A DNA stretch of 64,000 nt from Lumbricus terrestris. Taxonomy: Eukaryota; Annelida; Clitellata; Crassiclitellata; Lumbricidae. The stretch is from assembly GCA_949752735.1 (NCBI GenBank), contig OX457037.1:17268795-17332794 (forward strand), read 5' to 3'. Within the stretch, counting starts at the first letter, position 1; every line of letters starts with the position of its first letter. The notes beneath the pieces were generated by a model. It made no database searches. It worked only from the letters and a program-made list of their open reading frames with translations, and was not told the origin of the DNA. Shown piece by piece: positions 1-12,211 of this stretch. A program made the position numbers and the translations under genes.

Positions 1-1362
1 GATTGTGTGTATTTCACGTTATTCTCAAACGTGAGTAAGACTAGTCAGGCTTGAAAGATCATTTGACCATTGCAAAGATATGACAATTATAGCAATCATA
101 GGCGGAGACTTGGTCCAGAAAGAAGTTGGGGTGGGGGAGACCGAGCGGCCGAAGAACGATCGCCGAAGCGCGATGTTTTGAACTGACAGCTGAGTCGCCG
201 ACGACCTTTTCATAAACCAATTTTTCTCACGACTTTGTTTTCCTTTTTTAGTCATTTGGTTGAAAATGTCATCACAATATACAATTTTTCCTGCCAAAAA
301 GCCAAAAAGCTGACAAGCTTTTTGTCTTTACTTATATTTTAACAGAATTTGCCATGGCAATATGTCATAACACTGTAGAAATTTACGAAGCTATTTATAA
401 ATATAAATATTTCTTAATAATTATTGTTGGGGGGATATAAGCATATGAGTTTGCGGTGGGTGGACGGTCCCCCTGTTCTTCTAATACTCCGCCCATGATA
501 GCAATCCAACTTCCCGCAGTGAATTCAACGCCTCACAGTTGCTTTATTTTAAATCTAACTTTTTTAAAATTTATTTGGCATATTCATCGGAATTCGAACC
601 GCTGAAGCTGACCTGATTAAAAGACACATTCGCTCTTAATCACAAGGAACGACATCAGGTTTTTACCAGTCGACTTATTTACGTGCTTGTAGGTCTTAAC
701 TGTGGCAGGATGTTATCCAATAAAATGGCGCAACATTCGACTATAAACCAGAGCACTAATTTCGTAGGCGTTTTCGAGATTTTCTGAAAGGCGCTATAAA
801 ACTGACCATATAGCTACACTGAACTGCAGTTTAGATTTATAGGCAATAATGAATGCCATACATCTGGTAGCAAAGCATCACATAGCATATCTAATTCTCT
901 CAAACGGCGCCATATAAACACATAATATTATTCATAAGCATTACGCTGTGACAACTGAACTGGGGTTTGTATAATCGTAACGTAAATGTGAATTTACAGA
1001 ATGTCTGCTGTAATTATACTGCACCACATTGCCCATAGATGGAAAAATAGGTAAAGTCTTTGTAGCCTGTTTTTGCATTTAAAAGTCTTTGTAGCCTGTT
1101 TTTGCATTTAACTTCAACGAATAGTTACGATAGTTACGATAATTACGATACAGCAAGGGTGATTTTTTTTAGCAGACAGTAGGTTTCTTTCTGTGTTTTA
1201 ATGGTCTGCCCCAAACGCTAATGTTGGTTGTGTGGTTTTTCAAATGCTGCGAAGAAAATATTTGTATTTTGCAATCCCTAAAACAGAAGTTCACATCTGT
1301 TAATTGATGGCAAATGCTATAATTTCTTAAATGCAATAAGCCATAGGATGAGGTGTTATGTG
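1..1362. other. Non-coding stretch left of the GPCR gene
   Basis: No coding exon is recognisable here on either strand. Because the GPCR gene runs leftwards and lacks its TM6-TM7 exon, this stretch should be its next intron. I searched the minus strand for a TM6/TM7 exon and saw none, so that exon lies beyond the left edge. The stretch contains a tRNA-like SINE piece at 585-645. Near 98 there is a CATAGGCGGAGAC sequence that resembles one end of the hAT-type miniature elements found nearby, but I find no matching right end. Confidence 0.5.
585..645 (-). repeat. tRNA-derived SINE remnant
   Basis: Read on the minus strand, the segment resembles the inner part of a tRNA. It has an AAGAGC-containing A-box region (about 630-642), an anticodon-arm-like TCTTTTAATCAGG, and a B box GGTTCGAATTCC (about 588-600). 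The acceptor stem does not pair, so it is a SINE head or tRNA pseudogene and not a functional tRNA. Confidence 0.45.
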
Positions 1363-1575
1363 CATAGGCGTACGGGATATTTCAACATTGGGGGGGCAAA
1401 GATTTAACCTCTGCCCGAAAAATAAATCCTGAAATCTCGTGGAAAATACTGCTGTTTCCCAGAAAAAAGCTGACGACCTTTTTTAGTCATTTCCAGGTCT
1501 GCTTGCCCGAAAAACAGTTTTACCCAAAATTTGGGGGGACATTTGCCCCCCTGGACCCCGTCTCGTACGCCTATG
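1363..1575. mobile_element. hAT-type miniature element (MITE)
   Basis: The left end CATAGGCGTACGGGA is the inverted complement of the right end, which closes with CGTACGCCTATG. The flanking octamers GTTATGTG and ATTACGTG match at 6 of 8 positions, consistent with an aged 8-bp target duplication as made by hAT transposases. The interior is about 213 bp without coding capacity. It contains TGACGACCTTTTTTAGTCA, a segment also found in modified form in the neighbouring element at 2390-2631. Confidence 0.6.
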
Positions 1576-1823
1576 ATTACGTGTTTGCGAGTGGCCACCT
1601 AAAGAGAGAGCTACTAACTATTCAACCACGGAAGAATTTACCGTTGGCAGCGAAATAAACAATCTTTATTGGATTTCATGATTTATTTTCCCCCCCAAAT
1701 ACTTTAAGAGTACGTGTATGAATGTAATGTATTAGTTGCTTTACGATGCGCTCATTTACTCTCACTTAGTGGAGTATCGCATTAATCACATTTTTATAGC
1801 GCCAGTGTATTTCTAAGACTCAC

Positions 1824-4143
1824 CTGAACGCGCGAACTACTCTTTTGGTTGTTCATATTGGAAGCCGTTGCCATGGTTCCATTGGCTTTCTTGACGACCA
1901 TGTCCCTCCTAGCGGTGTCTCTGCGCAACCCAGGAGTACCAAGTCGGACGCTAGAGTTGAGAACGCTGGCAATCAGTCCGTACAGTATACACGTGAGTAC
2001 CAACGGTACGACGTAGAAGAGTACCAGGTCAGCCATGTAGTAGATGAGATATTCTTTCCGAGCCAGCTTGAAGGTGCACGATTCGATTGTAACGCCGTTG
2101 GAGAATGTGTGCTGGCGAGCTGTGACCAGAACGACCCAGGGAACGCAGTAGGCGATTCCGAAGAGCCACAGACAGAAGATGATTCGCTTGGCACGGCTGA
2201 TCGTGCACATTGTATGCGCTCTCATTGGATGACAGATTGCAATGTATCTGTCAAAGAAGGTACAGACGATTTCAATACGTTATCTTATACGTAATGCATA
2301 TGATGGAGTAAAGTATAATAAACCCAGAAGAAGGTAGCCTACAGATGATTTTTCTATACGGTACCTTATCTAATAATATAGCTCACAGGCAAGGGCGGAC
2401 ACAGAAATTTTCGACGGGGTTTTCGTCTTGGTCGCCGAAAAATCTGATGAACTTTTTTAGTCATTTGTCTCGAATTCCCAAGACAAAGATACCATTTCAT
2501 CCGCCAAATTAGTTGATGACCTTTTTTGTGTTTCTGGCTTAATGGCTTGATGAAACCAAATGTGGGGGCCACGTCCCATGCACTTTTTAAATGGGGGCCA
2601 TGGCCGGATTGCCCCTCTGGATCCACTTCTGCTCACAGGCAACAAAAGCATCAACATAATTGGCACGTTCATTTTATTTTATTTATTTATTTTATTTATT
2701 TTTTTTCCTCAACCAAAACAAGTCTAAGTCATCGTTATTAACTTGTACTTTCGTTGTCTAAAAACTACTTTCTGTTCTCTTCGTCTTTTGCACTGGGAGT
2801 GCATCTGATTTGTGTGCACTGTGAAATGCGCCTCATAAATCTACAGATTTATACAATAAGGTTGGGCTACAGTGTAATGTTTATAGATAAGTAGCCTACA
2901 ACTCACCTCAAAAGATGACAGAGCCATTGTCCGAAATACAATAGCATCCGGCAATATCTATAACACCTAAGTCTTATACCTTATTGAATGCCAGATGAAA
3001 ACAATCTTGAAATAGATGGTAGGGCATTATAGTAGAGCCTATACCGTGTCTGATCTAGAATTCATCATTGCAGAATATGGTGTAGGCCCTACTTGCGAAT
3101 GATGGTATAAGCCTATAATGGAATATGTTGTAAGCTTACATGCGAAAGATGGTATATTGCATTGTATTGTAGTGTACATGTATTGTATAAAGCATTTATA
3201 TGTATATTATGGCTAGAGGAACATTTAGGCCTACTGTATTCCGCCTGCAACTGATGAGTGGAAATATTGAATCATTGTTGCAATAAGTATTTGAGCGAAT
3301 GTCCAAAAATAATGGGATAATTAATAGAGAGAAACTTAACCATTACAACATCCAAGCCAATGCTAACAGCAGTTACAGGCCTACCTACTGTTTAGCAACC
3401 TTAACTCTTTCCGCACAGTTTCAGGCGCTTGTGAAATTCAGTCAAACTGTAAAGTTTCTAATGACACTAAAGTTTAATTTCTTTAAGTGATTTAGCATTC
3501 AGGGCACTGTGCGACCACTGAAGAGAAATGACAGCAAATATTATTAAAAGAATTGAGCACAATGCTTGTAAAAAAAAACTTATTCTTACCTTTCTACGCT
3601 GAAAGCTGTGATGGAAAGCGACGACAGATTGACTCCGAGGTACTGGAAGAAAACCATCAGCGAACAACCGACGGATCCAAATACCGACTGATCAACAATA
3701 AGAAAGTATTCCGCAATCGTCGGCAGAGGCGCTGATATCAGCAGAATGATGTCAGCGAATGCTAGCGACACCAAGTGACAGTTGGTTGTCGTATGCATAC
3801 TTTTCGTTCTCCAGACCACCGTGACGACCATGACGTTGCCGAAGATTCCGACAACGAAGATGACGGTAACGAAGAAACAGCCGATCGTCTTGTACAACGG
3901 ACTGTAGTACTTCGGTAAATCGAGTACTTGAGGGTCAGTCAGATTACCCAGAAGATCAGTTATGTTTCCCGATTCCGAGATGTCACTACCGAAGTAGCTG
4001 GTCGTATCCAGCGTTGCTGAGTCGAATGTTGTTGATTCTTTCGTTGTTGTTCTATCACCGGGAATTTCATGATCGACGATCTGTTTGGCGATAAACGCGA
4101 ATCCGCCATTGAAGACAGACGCCACGGTTGGCTTAGCCGCCAT
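1824..4143 (-). CDS. TRH-receptor-like class A GPCR, 3' end outside window
   Basis: Two exons are visible: exon 1 at 4143-3590 and exon 2 at 2247-1824. Exon 1 ends at a GTAAGA donor in phase 2, and exon 2 starts after a CAG acceptor. The join gives S-V-E-R-Y-I-A-I-C-H-P, a TM3-end motif (ERY in place of DRY). The next donor, CAG|GTGAGT, falls in phase 0, giving 326 codons in the window. Exon 1 encodes a glycosylatable N-terminus (NIT, NLT), TM1 with GN, TM2 with LAFAD, and TM3 with its disulfide cysteine. Exon 2 encodes TM4, the second-loop cysteine, TM5 (FYVVPL) and part of loop 3. The SRAKRIIF and QYLGVN segments are those of thyrotropin-releasing-hormone receptors, which are Gq-coupled peptide receptors in the plasma membrane. 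TM6-TM7 should lie left of position 1. The ligand is inferred from family resemblance, and other peptide receptors remain possible. Confidence 0.85.
2390..2631. mobile_element. hAT-type MITE in the GPCR intron
   Basis: The element begins CAAGGGCGGACACAG and ends CTGGATCCACTTCTG, which are imperfect inverted repeats. Perfect 8-bp direct repeats CTCACAGG flank it at 2382-2389 and 2632-2639. That pattern fits the hAT superfamily. It has no transposase and must have been moved in trans. It sits inside the intron between the two visible GPCR exons. Confidence 0.85.
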
Positions 4144-4766
4144 GTTGATACGTCACTGTGACGTCTTAAGGAAATGAGTCATCCTACAAAGAACGTTGCA
4201 AGACAAGATTGTTGTGTCAAGTAAGGACTAGAGAATAATAATTCATTGAGCATCTACGCGCAATTTCAAAATTGCCTTTGGGGAAAAGTTCCATATTGCA
4301 TCGTTTTGTATATACGCCCATTTATAACGCGCTTCTCTCAGCAAGAAACCCTTCAGAAGTGCGCCCAATTCGATCGACCCAGAGGGAAAACGAAGGATTT
4401 GAGGCGTGAGAATGAATGATGAGGAGAGATTACCAGAGAGAAAGGCGAAGCGAGCTGATGGATGGAGATTATCTCATAGAGAATTACATATGCTTCAGCC
4501 AAAGCATACATCTCGATTGAGCCATGGCAGTCCTGACACTATGGCTATAATAATTGTCCTATCTCTCTCCGTCTTTTCCCTGTAGACCCATAAAGTACAA
4601 GAAGTTTTTTCTTAGTTTATTACCTTCTATCATATTTTATATTTCGCCTGCTCAAAATTTTACGGACGATTCAGGCATCGAAGCCTTTTATTGTATATTT
4701 GATTTTAATTCTCATCGTGTAGCGCTATTGTTTTACATAACGGTTCTTATGCTTTCTATGTGGACC
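4144..4766. other. GPCR 5' flank and unassigned sequence
   Basis: This lies immediately upstream of the GPCR start codon on the minus strand and should hold its 5' UTR or promoter. A CRE-like CGTCACTGTGACGTC is present within 25 bp of the start codon. No TATA box or other exon can be assigned. The right part merges into decayed LINE sequence. Confidence 0.3.
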
Positions 4767-5841
4767 GAACTCCGCCTCTTATCTGACTTTTACAGTGCTA
4801 TGGATACTGGGCGTATCTCCCTTCTGGTTTTTTGGTATCAACTCGGCTTTTGACTGTGTCGAACATAACACATATAGCCTACTCCTCCAGCGTCTTTCCA
4901 CTTCGTTTACTCCAGGAGATGAACTTCTTTAATGGCTTCGCTCTTTCCAGCTCGAGCGTAGCAACTGCGTTGTCGTTGTTGTTGTCCCCGTATCTGCCTG
5001 GGTTCCTGCACGTGTTAAAGTCCCCAGGGCTCAGCGTTGGGGACATTACATCGTCCATACGTCTGTATATACAACTATCACTGCCGTTACTTCTTCATCG
5101 TGCTTGACTGATAATGTCCAGGCGTATACACCCACAGGCCGTGTTGTTGTTTTTGCAAATGCGTTTTCTATGGATACCCCGGCTGTCTGTTTAGTCTCAA
5201 ACCCGCATCCGACTTAATGCAGCGAAGAAGCTATTAATTTTTATTTGTCTGGGTGCTCATTGCTCAATACGATCCATAATATATCGGTGTGGACTCGCGC
5301 GCAATAACGGTCTCCTTTTTCTTACGAATATAATGTCCGATACGTGGGTGTTAGGCTTACATGTATATTGCATATCGGATGAAGAAATTGGTTTCTACAT
5401 GAACTGACATTAGCCAGCGCAACGGTTGTTATAACCACCAACTTTGTTAGCATCTCTCGCTCCCCATTCCTGGAGGCAGCCTCACCCTTTGTGCACGCTT
5501 TTGTTACCATGGCCATGTGGACCACTGATACACTATACCATTATTTTTTGTAGTTTCTTAGTAACTATGTCGTTATATAGTAACTATGTCGTTATAATAT
5601 AACTTTTGCTCCTCAACTTCACCGTCTTGCTCGAGACTGCTATTATCAGCTGCGCCAGCTTTGCACTGTCATCCGTTCTCTTACGTCTGCTGCTACTCTT
5701 ACTTTAGTGCATTCTTTCGTTACATCTCGCATCGACTATTGCTCTTCGCTCTACATTGGCCTCCCATCCAGCAGATTGACTTGTCTTGACCGGGTGTTGC
5801 GCTCTGCTGCGCGCCTAATTGGGCAAATCCCTAAATATGGT
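4767..5841 (+). mobile_element. LINE (L2/CR1/Jockey-like), 5' piece of a copy split by element 1
   Basis: Reverse-transcriptase sequence is readable in pieces. Around 4767-4900 it shows LLSDFYSAMDTGRISLL followed, after a frame change, by a G-I-N-S-A-F-D-C-V-E-H block, which corresponds to the D-x-S-x-A-F-D-x-V-D-H motif of non-LTR reverse transcriptases. From about 5600 a single frame runs to the insertion point with VTSRIDYCSSLY and RVLRSAARLIGQIPKYG, typical of the C-terminal part of such ORF2 proteins. Frameshifts and stops make it a pseudogene. The same reading frame resumes at 12212. Confidence 0.75.
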
Positions 5842-6479
5842 AGTAGTGAGGTTACTGAGAATACTACCTCAAGGGTATACTGAGAGTACTGCCTCAGCAA
5901 TTAAAAAACCATTAAAAGACTGCCTCAGCAATTAAAAAGTCATTAGTCACGCCCCAATGACGTCATCGGCCACCCCCCAGTGAGGTAGTATCCCAACCCA
6001 GTGAGTTAGTATCCTAATCATGTCCGGCTCTTTGTCCGTCTGCCTGTCCGTCTGCCTATCTGTGTACATACCTAGGTGATTAAGAGGGCGTTAATGATGT
6101 GCCCTCGGGTAATGAGTGTGATAAGAATCTCAACGGCGCGGACGAATTTCAAAAACTAACCGGTGCAGGATAGGCCCAAATAAAAACCCCACAAAACTCC
6201 AAGATTTTCCACCTAGAACAAACCCAAGACTTTCCACCTAGAAAAAAAACACATATTTTTCCAAAACCCCAAGATTTTTCACTTTTATCGATTAGTACCA
6301 TCCCTCCCTCCCTCCCTCTCTCCCTCCCTCCCACCACCTATTCCTGTATGAATGTATATTTTCAACCATTAAAACGCTAAAATTGTCAAAAACAAAATCG
6401 TGCATGGAGCTATAAAGACTCAATTTTACTATTCCTTGCACTCATTCTCCATTCCTCCCTCCATTTCTCAATCCATTGA

Positions 6480-7090
6480 ATCTTGTAATACAGTTTATTT
6501 TAAAACATTGAAACGCTAAGTATTTATGAAAATACGAACAACATAGCATTATAGCTATAAGACACAATTTTTATCCTTCCATACCACATCCTCCCTTCCT
6601 CCATCACTTCCTCCCTCCTTTCTCATTCCATTGGAGTGTGAATCACTTGTTATTTTTAAACAGTGAAACGCTAAGTATTTATGAAAATACGAACAACATA
6701 GCATTATAGCTATAAGACACAATTTTTATCCTTCCATACCACATCCTCCCTTCCTCCATCACTTCCTCCCTCCTTTCTCATTCCATTGGAGTGTGAATCA
6801 CTTGGTATTTTTAAACAGTGAAACGCTAAGTATTTATGAAAATACGAACAACATAGCATTATAGCTATAAGACACAATTTTTATCCTTCCATACCACATC
6901 CTCCCTTCCTCCATCACTTCCTCCCTCCTTTCTCATTCCATTGGAGTGTAAATTACTTGGTATTTCAAACAGTGAAACGCTAAGTATTAATGAAAATGCG
7001 AACAATATAGCATTGTAACTATAAGATGCAATTTTATCTTTCCATGCCACATCCTCCCTTCCTCCATCCCTCCATTTATTTCTCATTCCA
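6480..7090. repeat. Tandem array A in the left arm of element 1
   Basis: Units of about 145 bp repeat four times with small changes. Each carries GTGAAACGCTAAGTATTTA, then AACATAGCATTATAGC, then a purine/pyrimidine-skewed CCTCCCTTCCTCC block and CATTCCATTGG. The mirror copy is at about 10963-11573. Short frames inside it are by-products of the repeat. Confidence 0.85.
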
Positions 7091-7309
7091 ATGAATCCTA
7101 CACTATGAAGCGTTAAAAATAGAGGAAAATTCGAACATTTTAACTTTCAAACCTCAATTTTACCATTCCGTACTACTATCCACCCCTCCTACTCCCAGTC
7201 TTCTTCCATTTTTCATTCCAGTATTCTTGCATTATTGTGCAGTCTCAAACACTGAAACGTTAAGAATTGAGGAAATTTGAATTATTGCAACTATGTTGGT
7301 TCAATTTTA

Positions 7310-8140
7310 CCATTCCTTGCGCTTAATGCTTACACATTTCAACATCTCAACCATGCAAATTCCACAATTCCTGACCTGCTTACTTACTTACTTACAAAAT
7401 CTCAGCACTTCAACAACTTTACACATACACAACCTTGTGCTTGTTTTTCATTTCTTCAATCATTCAGTTCTAAATACTTGCATCTTTCAACATCTCAACC
7501 ATGCAAATTCCACAATTCCTGACCTGCTTACTTACTTACAAAATCTCACCACTTCAACAGCTTTACACATACACAATCCTGCGCTTGTTTCTCATTTCTT
7601 CACTCATTCAATTCTTAATACTTGCATCTTTCAACATCTCATCCATGCAAATTTTATAATTCTTAGTCTGCTTACTTACTTATTCACAAAATTTCAGCAA
7701 TACATCAGCTTTACACATGCACAATTCTGTACATGTTTCTCATTTCTTCTTCTTCTTCACTTCTTGAGCATTCAGTTCTAAATACTTGCATCTTTCAACA
7801 TCTCAACCATGCAAATTCCACAATTCCTGACCTGCTTACTTACTTACAAAATCTCAGCACTTCAACAGCTTTACACATGCACAATTCTGTACATGTTTCT
7901 CATTTCTTCTTCTTCTTCACTTCTTGAGTTCTTACTTCATGCTTGTTTCAACACCTCAATCGCACAAATTCCGCAATTCCTAACATAGTTACTTACTTAC
8001 TTACTTACAAAATTTCTGCCATTCAAAGGCTGTTTACTTGTACATTCTTCTCAGTTCTTCAAACCTTCATATCTTAATTCTTGCACATGTCAACATTTCA
8101 ATCACAACATTCTACACTTTCTCATTTAGATCTACTTACT
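7310..8140. repeat. Tandem array B in the left arm of element 1
   Basis: Units of roughly 150 bp repeat about five times. Recurring segments are CTTTCAACATCTCAACCATG, CACAATTCCTGACCTGC, short runs of TTAC, and TTTACACATGCACAA. The mirror copy is at about 9913-10743. Such subterminal arrays explain most of the arm length and carry no gene. Confidence 0.85.
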
Positions 8141-8676
8141 TACTCACATGCATTTTCGATCCTTCAGTTTCAACCCTTTTATTACTTGGACAGTAATGAT
8201 AGACGCCACTCACTTTAAAATTTGAACAACATAAATTTGATGCAGACACAAACAAACACACACGTGGAATCACTTTTGAGATGCGCAAACAGTGACGCGT
8301 GACAGACGAATACGGCATCATTTCCAACTTTTCTCATTCAACTTCACCATTATTGACTCAAATCAATAGACGTCATATAGTTTTAAAATTGTTGCGTCAT
8401 CATTTTTACAAACATCGGAATACTTTGGCGAGCAGAAACAGTGGTACCAGTCACCTGGCAGAATGGGCATTAGTGTATTTCGATACCATACAGCCTAAAA
8501 CGAGTGACGTCATGGAATTACCCAATTCTAAAAATAGAAACATTGAAAATGTTCATTTGTATGGAATGAGAATATGCTGACATAGCTTGAGCGGCGAATG
8601 CAGAGAGAGAGAGAGAGGAAGAGAGGGTCTTAGAAGCGTTTGATGTTACATTAGTTGAAGTGGCTGTGCATACGTC

Positions 8677-9376
8677 AATCTATTTGAAGCCAATTTCAAT
8701 GAATGTTGCATCGCATACCATTTCATGCATTCGAAAATTACAATTCTATACAAAGTAGAGTAAAGTAGGTCTATTGTAACGTAAACAGAGCAGAGCGTTA
8801 AGTGTCGCTCGTTTCCTTCAACATTTGGCATTTCACGACTAGAAAATCCATGCAAGCATTGCTTTGCACATGCAAGTTTCAAAATAATCGTCTTACATAT
8901 TGTGAGTTCGCCAATGTAGCATTCAAAATTACTAAGTCCTGCAATCTATTTGAAGCCAATTTCAATGAATGTCGCATCGCATAAGGTTGAAAACTAGGAA
9001 CACATACTTCTAAGACTCATACTTTCACCTCCTCCTCCTCCTCCTCCTTCTCATCCTCGTTGCTTCTTGCACACTGCCGCTTCACATAATAAATCGACCA
9101 ACACTGTATGTACTTGTTCAGTCTGCCATTTTAGAATCCATGTGAAATTAAATGAGAATCTTTTTCTGCCATTCCATCTCTCATCCGGCTATTTTTATAA
9201 ACTGTGTAACTAAGAATTATATCCACTCCTTCAGCTGATATGCATTGTAGTCATGGTCATTCCATTTTCTTACTTACAAATACTGCAAAGTATGAAAATA
9301 TGTGTCTTGTTCACGTGCACCTCTGCAAATATCTGCTTCCAATATGTTCAAAGTCGCATAGAATGAAGACTTCGTG
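8677..9376. other. Unique spacer of element 1
   Basis: This 700-bp segment joins the two arms and is not palindromic. It contains a direct duplication: ATCTATTTGAAGCCAATTTC at about 8680 recurs at about 8942 with its following 20 bases. It also contains a short CTC-repeat near 9028. No coding sequence is recognised. Confidence 0.7.
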
Positions 9377-12211
9377 TGACGTATGCATAGCCACTTCAAC
9401 TAATGTAACATCAAACGCTTCTAAGACCCTCTCTTCCTCTCTCTCTCTCTCTGCATTCGCCGCTCAAGCTATGTCAGCATATTCTCATTCCATACAAATG
9501 AACATTTTCAATGTTTCTATTTTTAGAATTGGGTAATTCCATGACGTCACTCGTTTTAGGCTGTATGGTATCGAAATACACTAATGCCCATTCTGCCAGG
9601 TGACTGGTACCACTGTTTCTGCTCGCCAAAGTATTCCGATGTTTGTAAAAATGATGACGCAACAATTTTAAAACTATATGACGTCTATTGATTTGAGTCA
9701 ATAATGGTGAAGTTGAATGAGAAAAGTTGGAAATGATGCCGTATTCGTCTGTCACGCGTCACTGTTTGCGCATCTCAAAAGTGATTCCACGTGTGTGTTT
9801 GTTTGTGTCTGCATCAAATTTATGTTGTTCAAATTTTAAAGTGAGTGGCGTCTATCATTACTGTCCAAGTAATAAAAGGGTTGAAACTGAAGGATCGAAA
9901 ATGCATGTGAGTAAGTAAGTAGATCTAAATGAGAAAGTGTAGAATGTTGTGATTGAAATGTTGACATGTGCAAGAATTAAGATATGAAGGTTTGAAGAAC
10001 TGAGAAGAATGTACAAGTAAACAGCCTTTGAATGGCAGAAATTTTGTAAGTAAGTAAGTAAGTAACTATGTTAGGAATTGCGGAATTTGTGCGATTGAGG
10101 TGTTGAAACAAGCATGAAGTAAGAACTCAAGAAGTGAAGAAGAAGAAGAAATGAGAAACATGTACAGAATTGTGCATGTGTAAAGCTGTTGAAGTGCTGA
10201 GATTTTGTAAGTAAGTAAGCAGGTCAGGAATTGTGGAATTTGCATGGTTGAGATGTTGAAAGATGCAAGTATTTAGAACTGAATGCTCAAGAAGTGAAGA
10301 AGAAGAAGAAATGAGAAACATGTACAGAATTGTGCATGTGTAAAGCTGATGTATTGCTGAAATTTTGTGAATAAGTAAGTAAGCAGACTAAGAATTATAA
10401 AATTTGCATGGATGAGATGTTGAAAGATGCAAGTATTAAGAATTGAATGAGTGAAGAAATGAGAAACAAGCGCAGGATTGTGTATGTGTAAAGCTGTTGA
10501 AGTGGTGAGATTTTGTAAGTAAGTAAGCAGGTCAGGAATTGTGGAATTTGCATGGTTGAGATGTTGAAAGATGCAAGTATTTAGAACTGAATGATTGAAG
10601 AAATGAAAAACAAGCACAAGGTTGTGTATGTGTAAAGTTGTTGAAGTGCTGAGATTTTGTAAGTAAGTAAGTAAGCAGGTCAGGAATTGTGGAATTTGCA
10701 TGGTTGAGATGTTGAAATGTGTAAGCATTAAGAGCAAGGAATGGTAAAATTGAACCAACATAGTTGCAATAATTCAAATTTCCTCAATTCTTAACGTTTC
10801 AGTGTTTGAGACTGCACAATAATGCAAGAATACTGGAATGAAAAATGGAAGAAGACTGGGAGTAGGAGGGGTGGATAGTAGTACGGAATGGTAAAATTGA
10901 GGTTTGAAAGTTAAAATGTTCGAATTTTCCTCTATTTTTAACGCTTCATAGTGTAGGATTCATTGGAATGAGAAATAAATGGAGGGATGGAGGAAGGGAG
11001 GATGTGGCATGGAAAGATAAAATTGCATCTTATAGTTACAATGCTATATTGTTCGCATTTTCATTAATACTTAGCGTTTCACTGTTTGAAATACCAAGTA
11101 ATTTACACTCCAATGGAATGAGAAAGGAGGGAGGAAGTGATGGAGGAAAGGAGGATGTGGTATGGAAGGATAAAAATTGTGTCTTATAGCTATAATGCTA
11201 TGTTGTTCGTATTTTCATAAATACTTAGCGTTTCACTGTTTAAAAATACCAAGTGATTCACACTCCAATGGAATGAGAAAGGAGGGAGGAAGTGATGGAG
11301 GAAGGGAGGATGTGGTATGGAAGGATAAAAATTGTGTCTTTTAGCTATAATGCTATGTTGTTCGTATTTTCATAAATACTTAGCGTTTCACTGTTTAAAA
11401 ATAACAAGTGATTCACACTCCAATGGAATGAGAAAGGAGGGAGGAAGTGATGGAGGAAGGGAGGATGTGGTATGGAAGGAAAAAATTGTGTCTTATAGCT
11501 ATAATGCTATGTTGTTCGTATTTTCATAAATACTTAGCGTTTCAATGTTTTAAAATAAACTGTATTACAAGATTCAATGGATTGAGAAATGGAGGGAGGA
11601 ATGGAGAATGAGTGCAAGGAATAGTAAAATTGAGTCTTTATAGCTCCATGCACGATTTTGTTTTTGACAATTTTAGCGTTTTAATGGTTGAGAATATACA
11701 TTCATACAGGAATAGGTGGTGGGAGGGAGGGAGAGAGGGAGGGAGGGAGGGATGGTACTAATCGATAAAAGTGAAAAATCTTGGGTTTTTGGAAAAATAT
11801 GTGTTTTTTTTCTAGGTGGAAAGTCTTGGGTTTGTTCTAGGTGGAAAATCTTGGAGTTTTGTGGGGTTTTTATTTGGGCCTATCCTGCACCGGTTAGTTT
11901 TTGAAATTCGTCCGCGCCGTTGAGATTCTTATCACACTCATTACCCGAGGGCACATCATTAACGACCTCTTAATCACCTAGGTATGTACACAGATAGGCA
12001 GCCGGACAGGCAGACGGACAAAGAGCCGGACATAATTAGGATACTAACTCACTGGGTTGGGATACTACCTCACTGGGGGGTGGCCGATGACGTCATTGGG
12101 GCGTGACTAATGACTTTTTAATTGCTGAGGCAGTCTTTTAATGGTTTTTTAATTGCTGAGGCAGTACTCTCAGTATACCCTTGAGGTAGTATTCTCAGTA
12201 ACCCCACTACT

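Larger units (their letters stand above)
5842..12211. mobile_element. Element 1: palindromic element with Polinton-like ends
   Basis: The element is 6,370 bp. Its left arm (5842-8676) and right arm (9377-12211) are inverted copies that stay in register over the whole length, with position sums of 18053-18054. I noticed only scattered mismatches and one single-base indel near 11480. The termini start AGTAGTG. The 6-bp direct repeats TATGGT at 5836-5841 and 12212-12217 are a target duplication. Removing the element and one TATGGT restores the LINE frame (…PKYG|HVSNYM…), which proves the boundaries. AG-starting inverted repeats and 6-bp duplications are the hallmarks of Polintons. No polymerase or integrase gene is present, so it is non-autonomous. 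The region 6025-6139 matches the subterminal region of element 2. Confidence 0.9.

Noticed and set aside
1845..2294. Plus-strand 149-codon frame
   Set aside because: Antisense shadow of GPCR exon 2, which has clear TM and motif support on the minus strand.
6480..8140. Regular arrays considered as CRISPR
   Set aside because: Units are contiguous and degenerate, without unique spacers, and the genome is eukaryotic.
8136..9918. Mirror-image pairs of identical short proteins
   Set aside because: They are the same non-coding palindrome arms read on both strands. The frames differ in no meaningful way from neighbouring stops and match no family.
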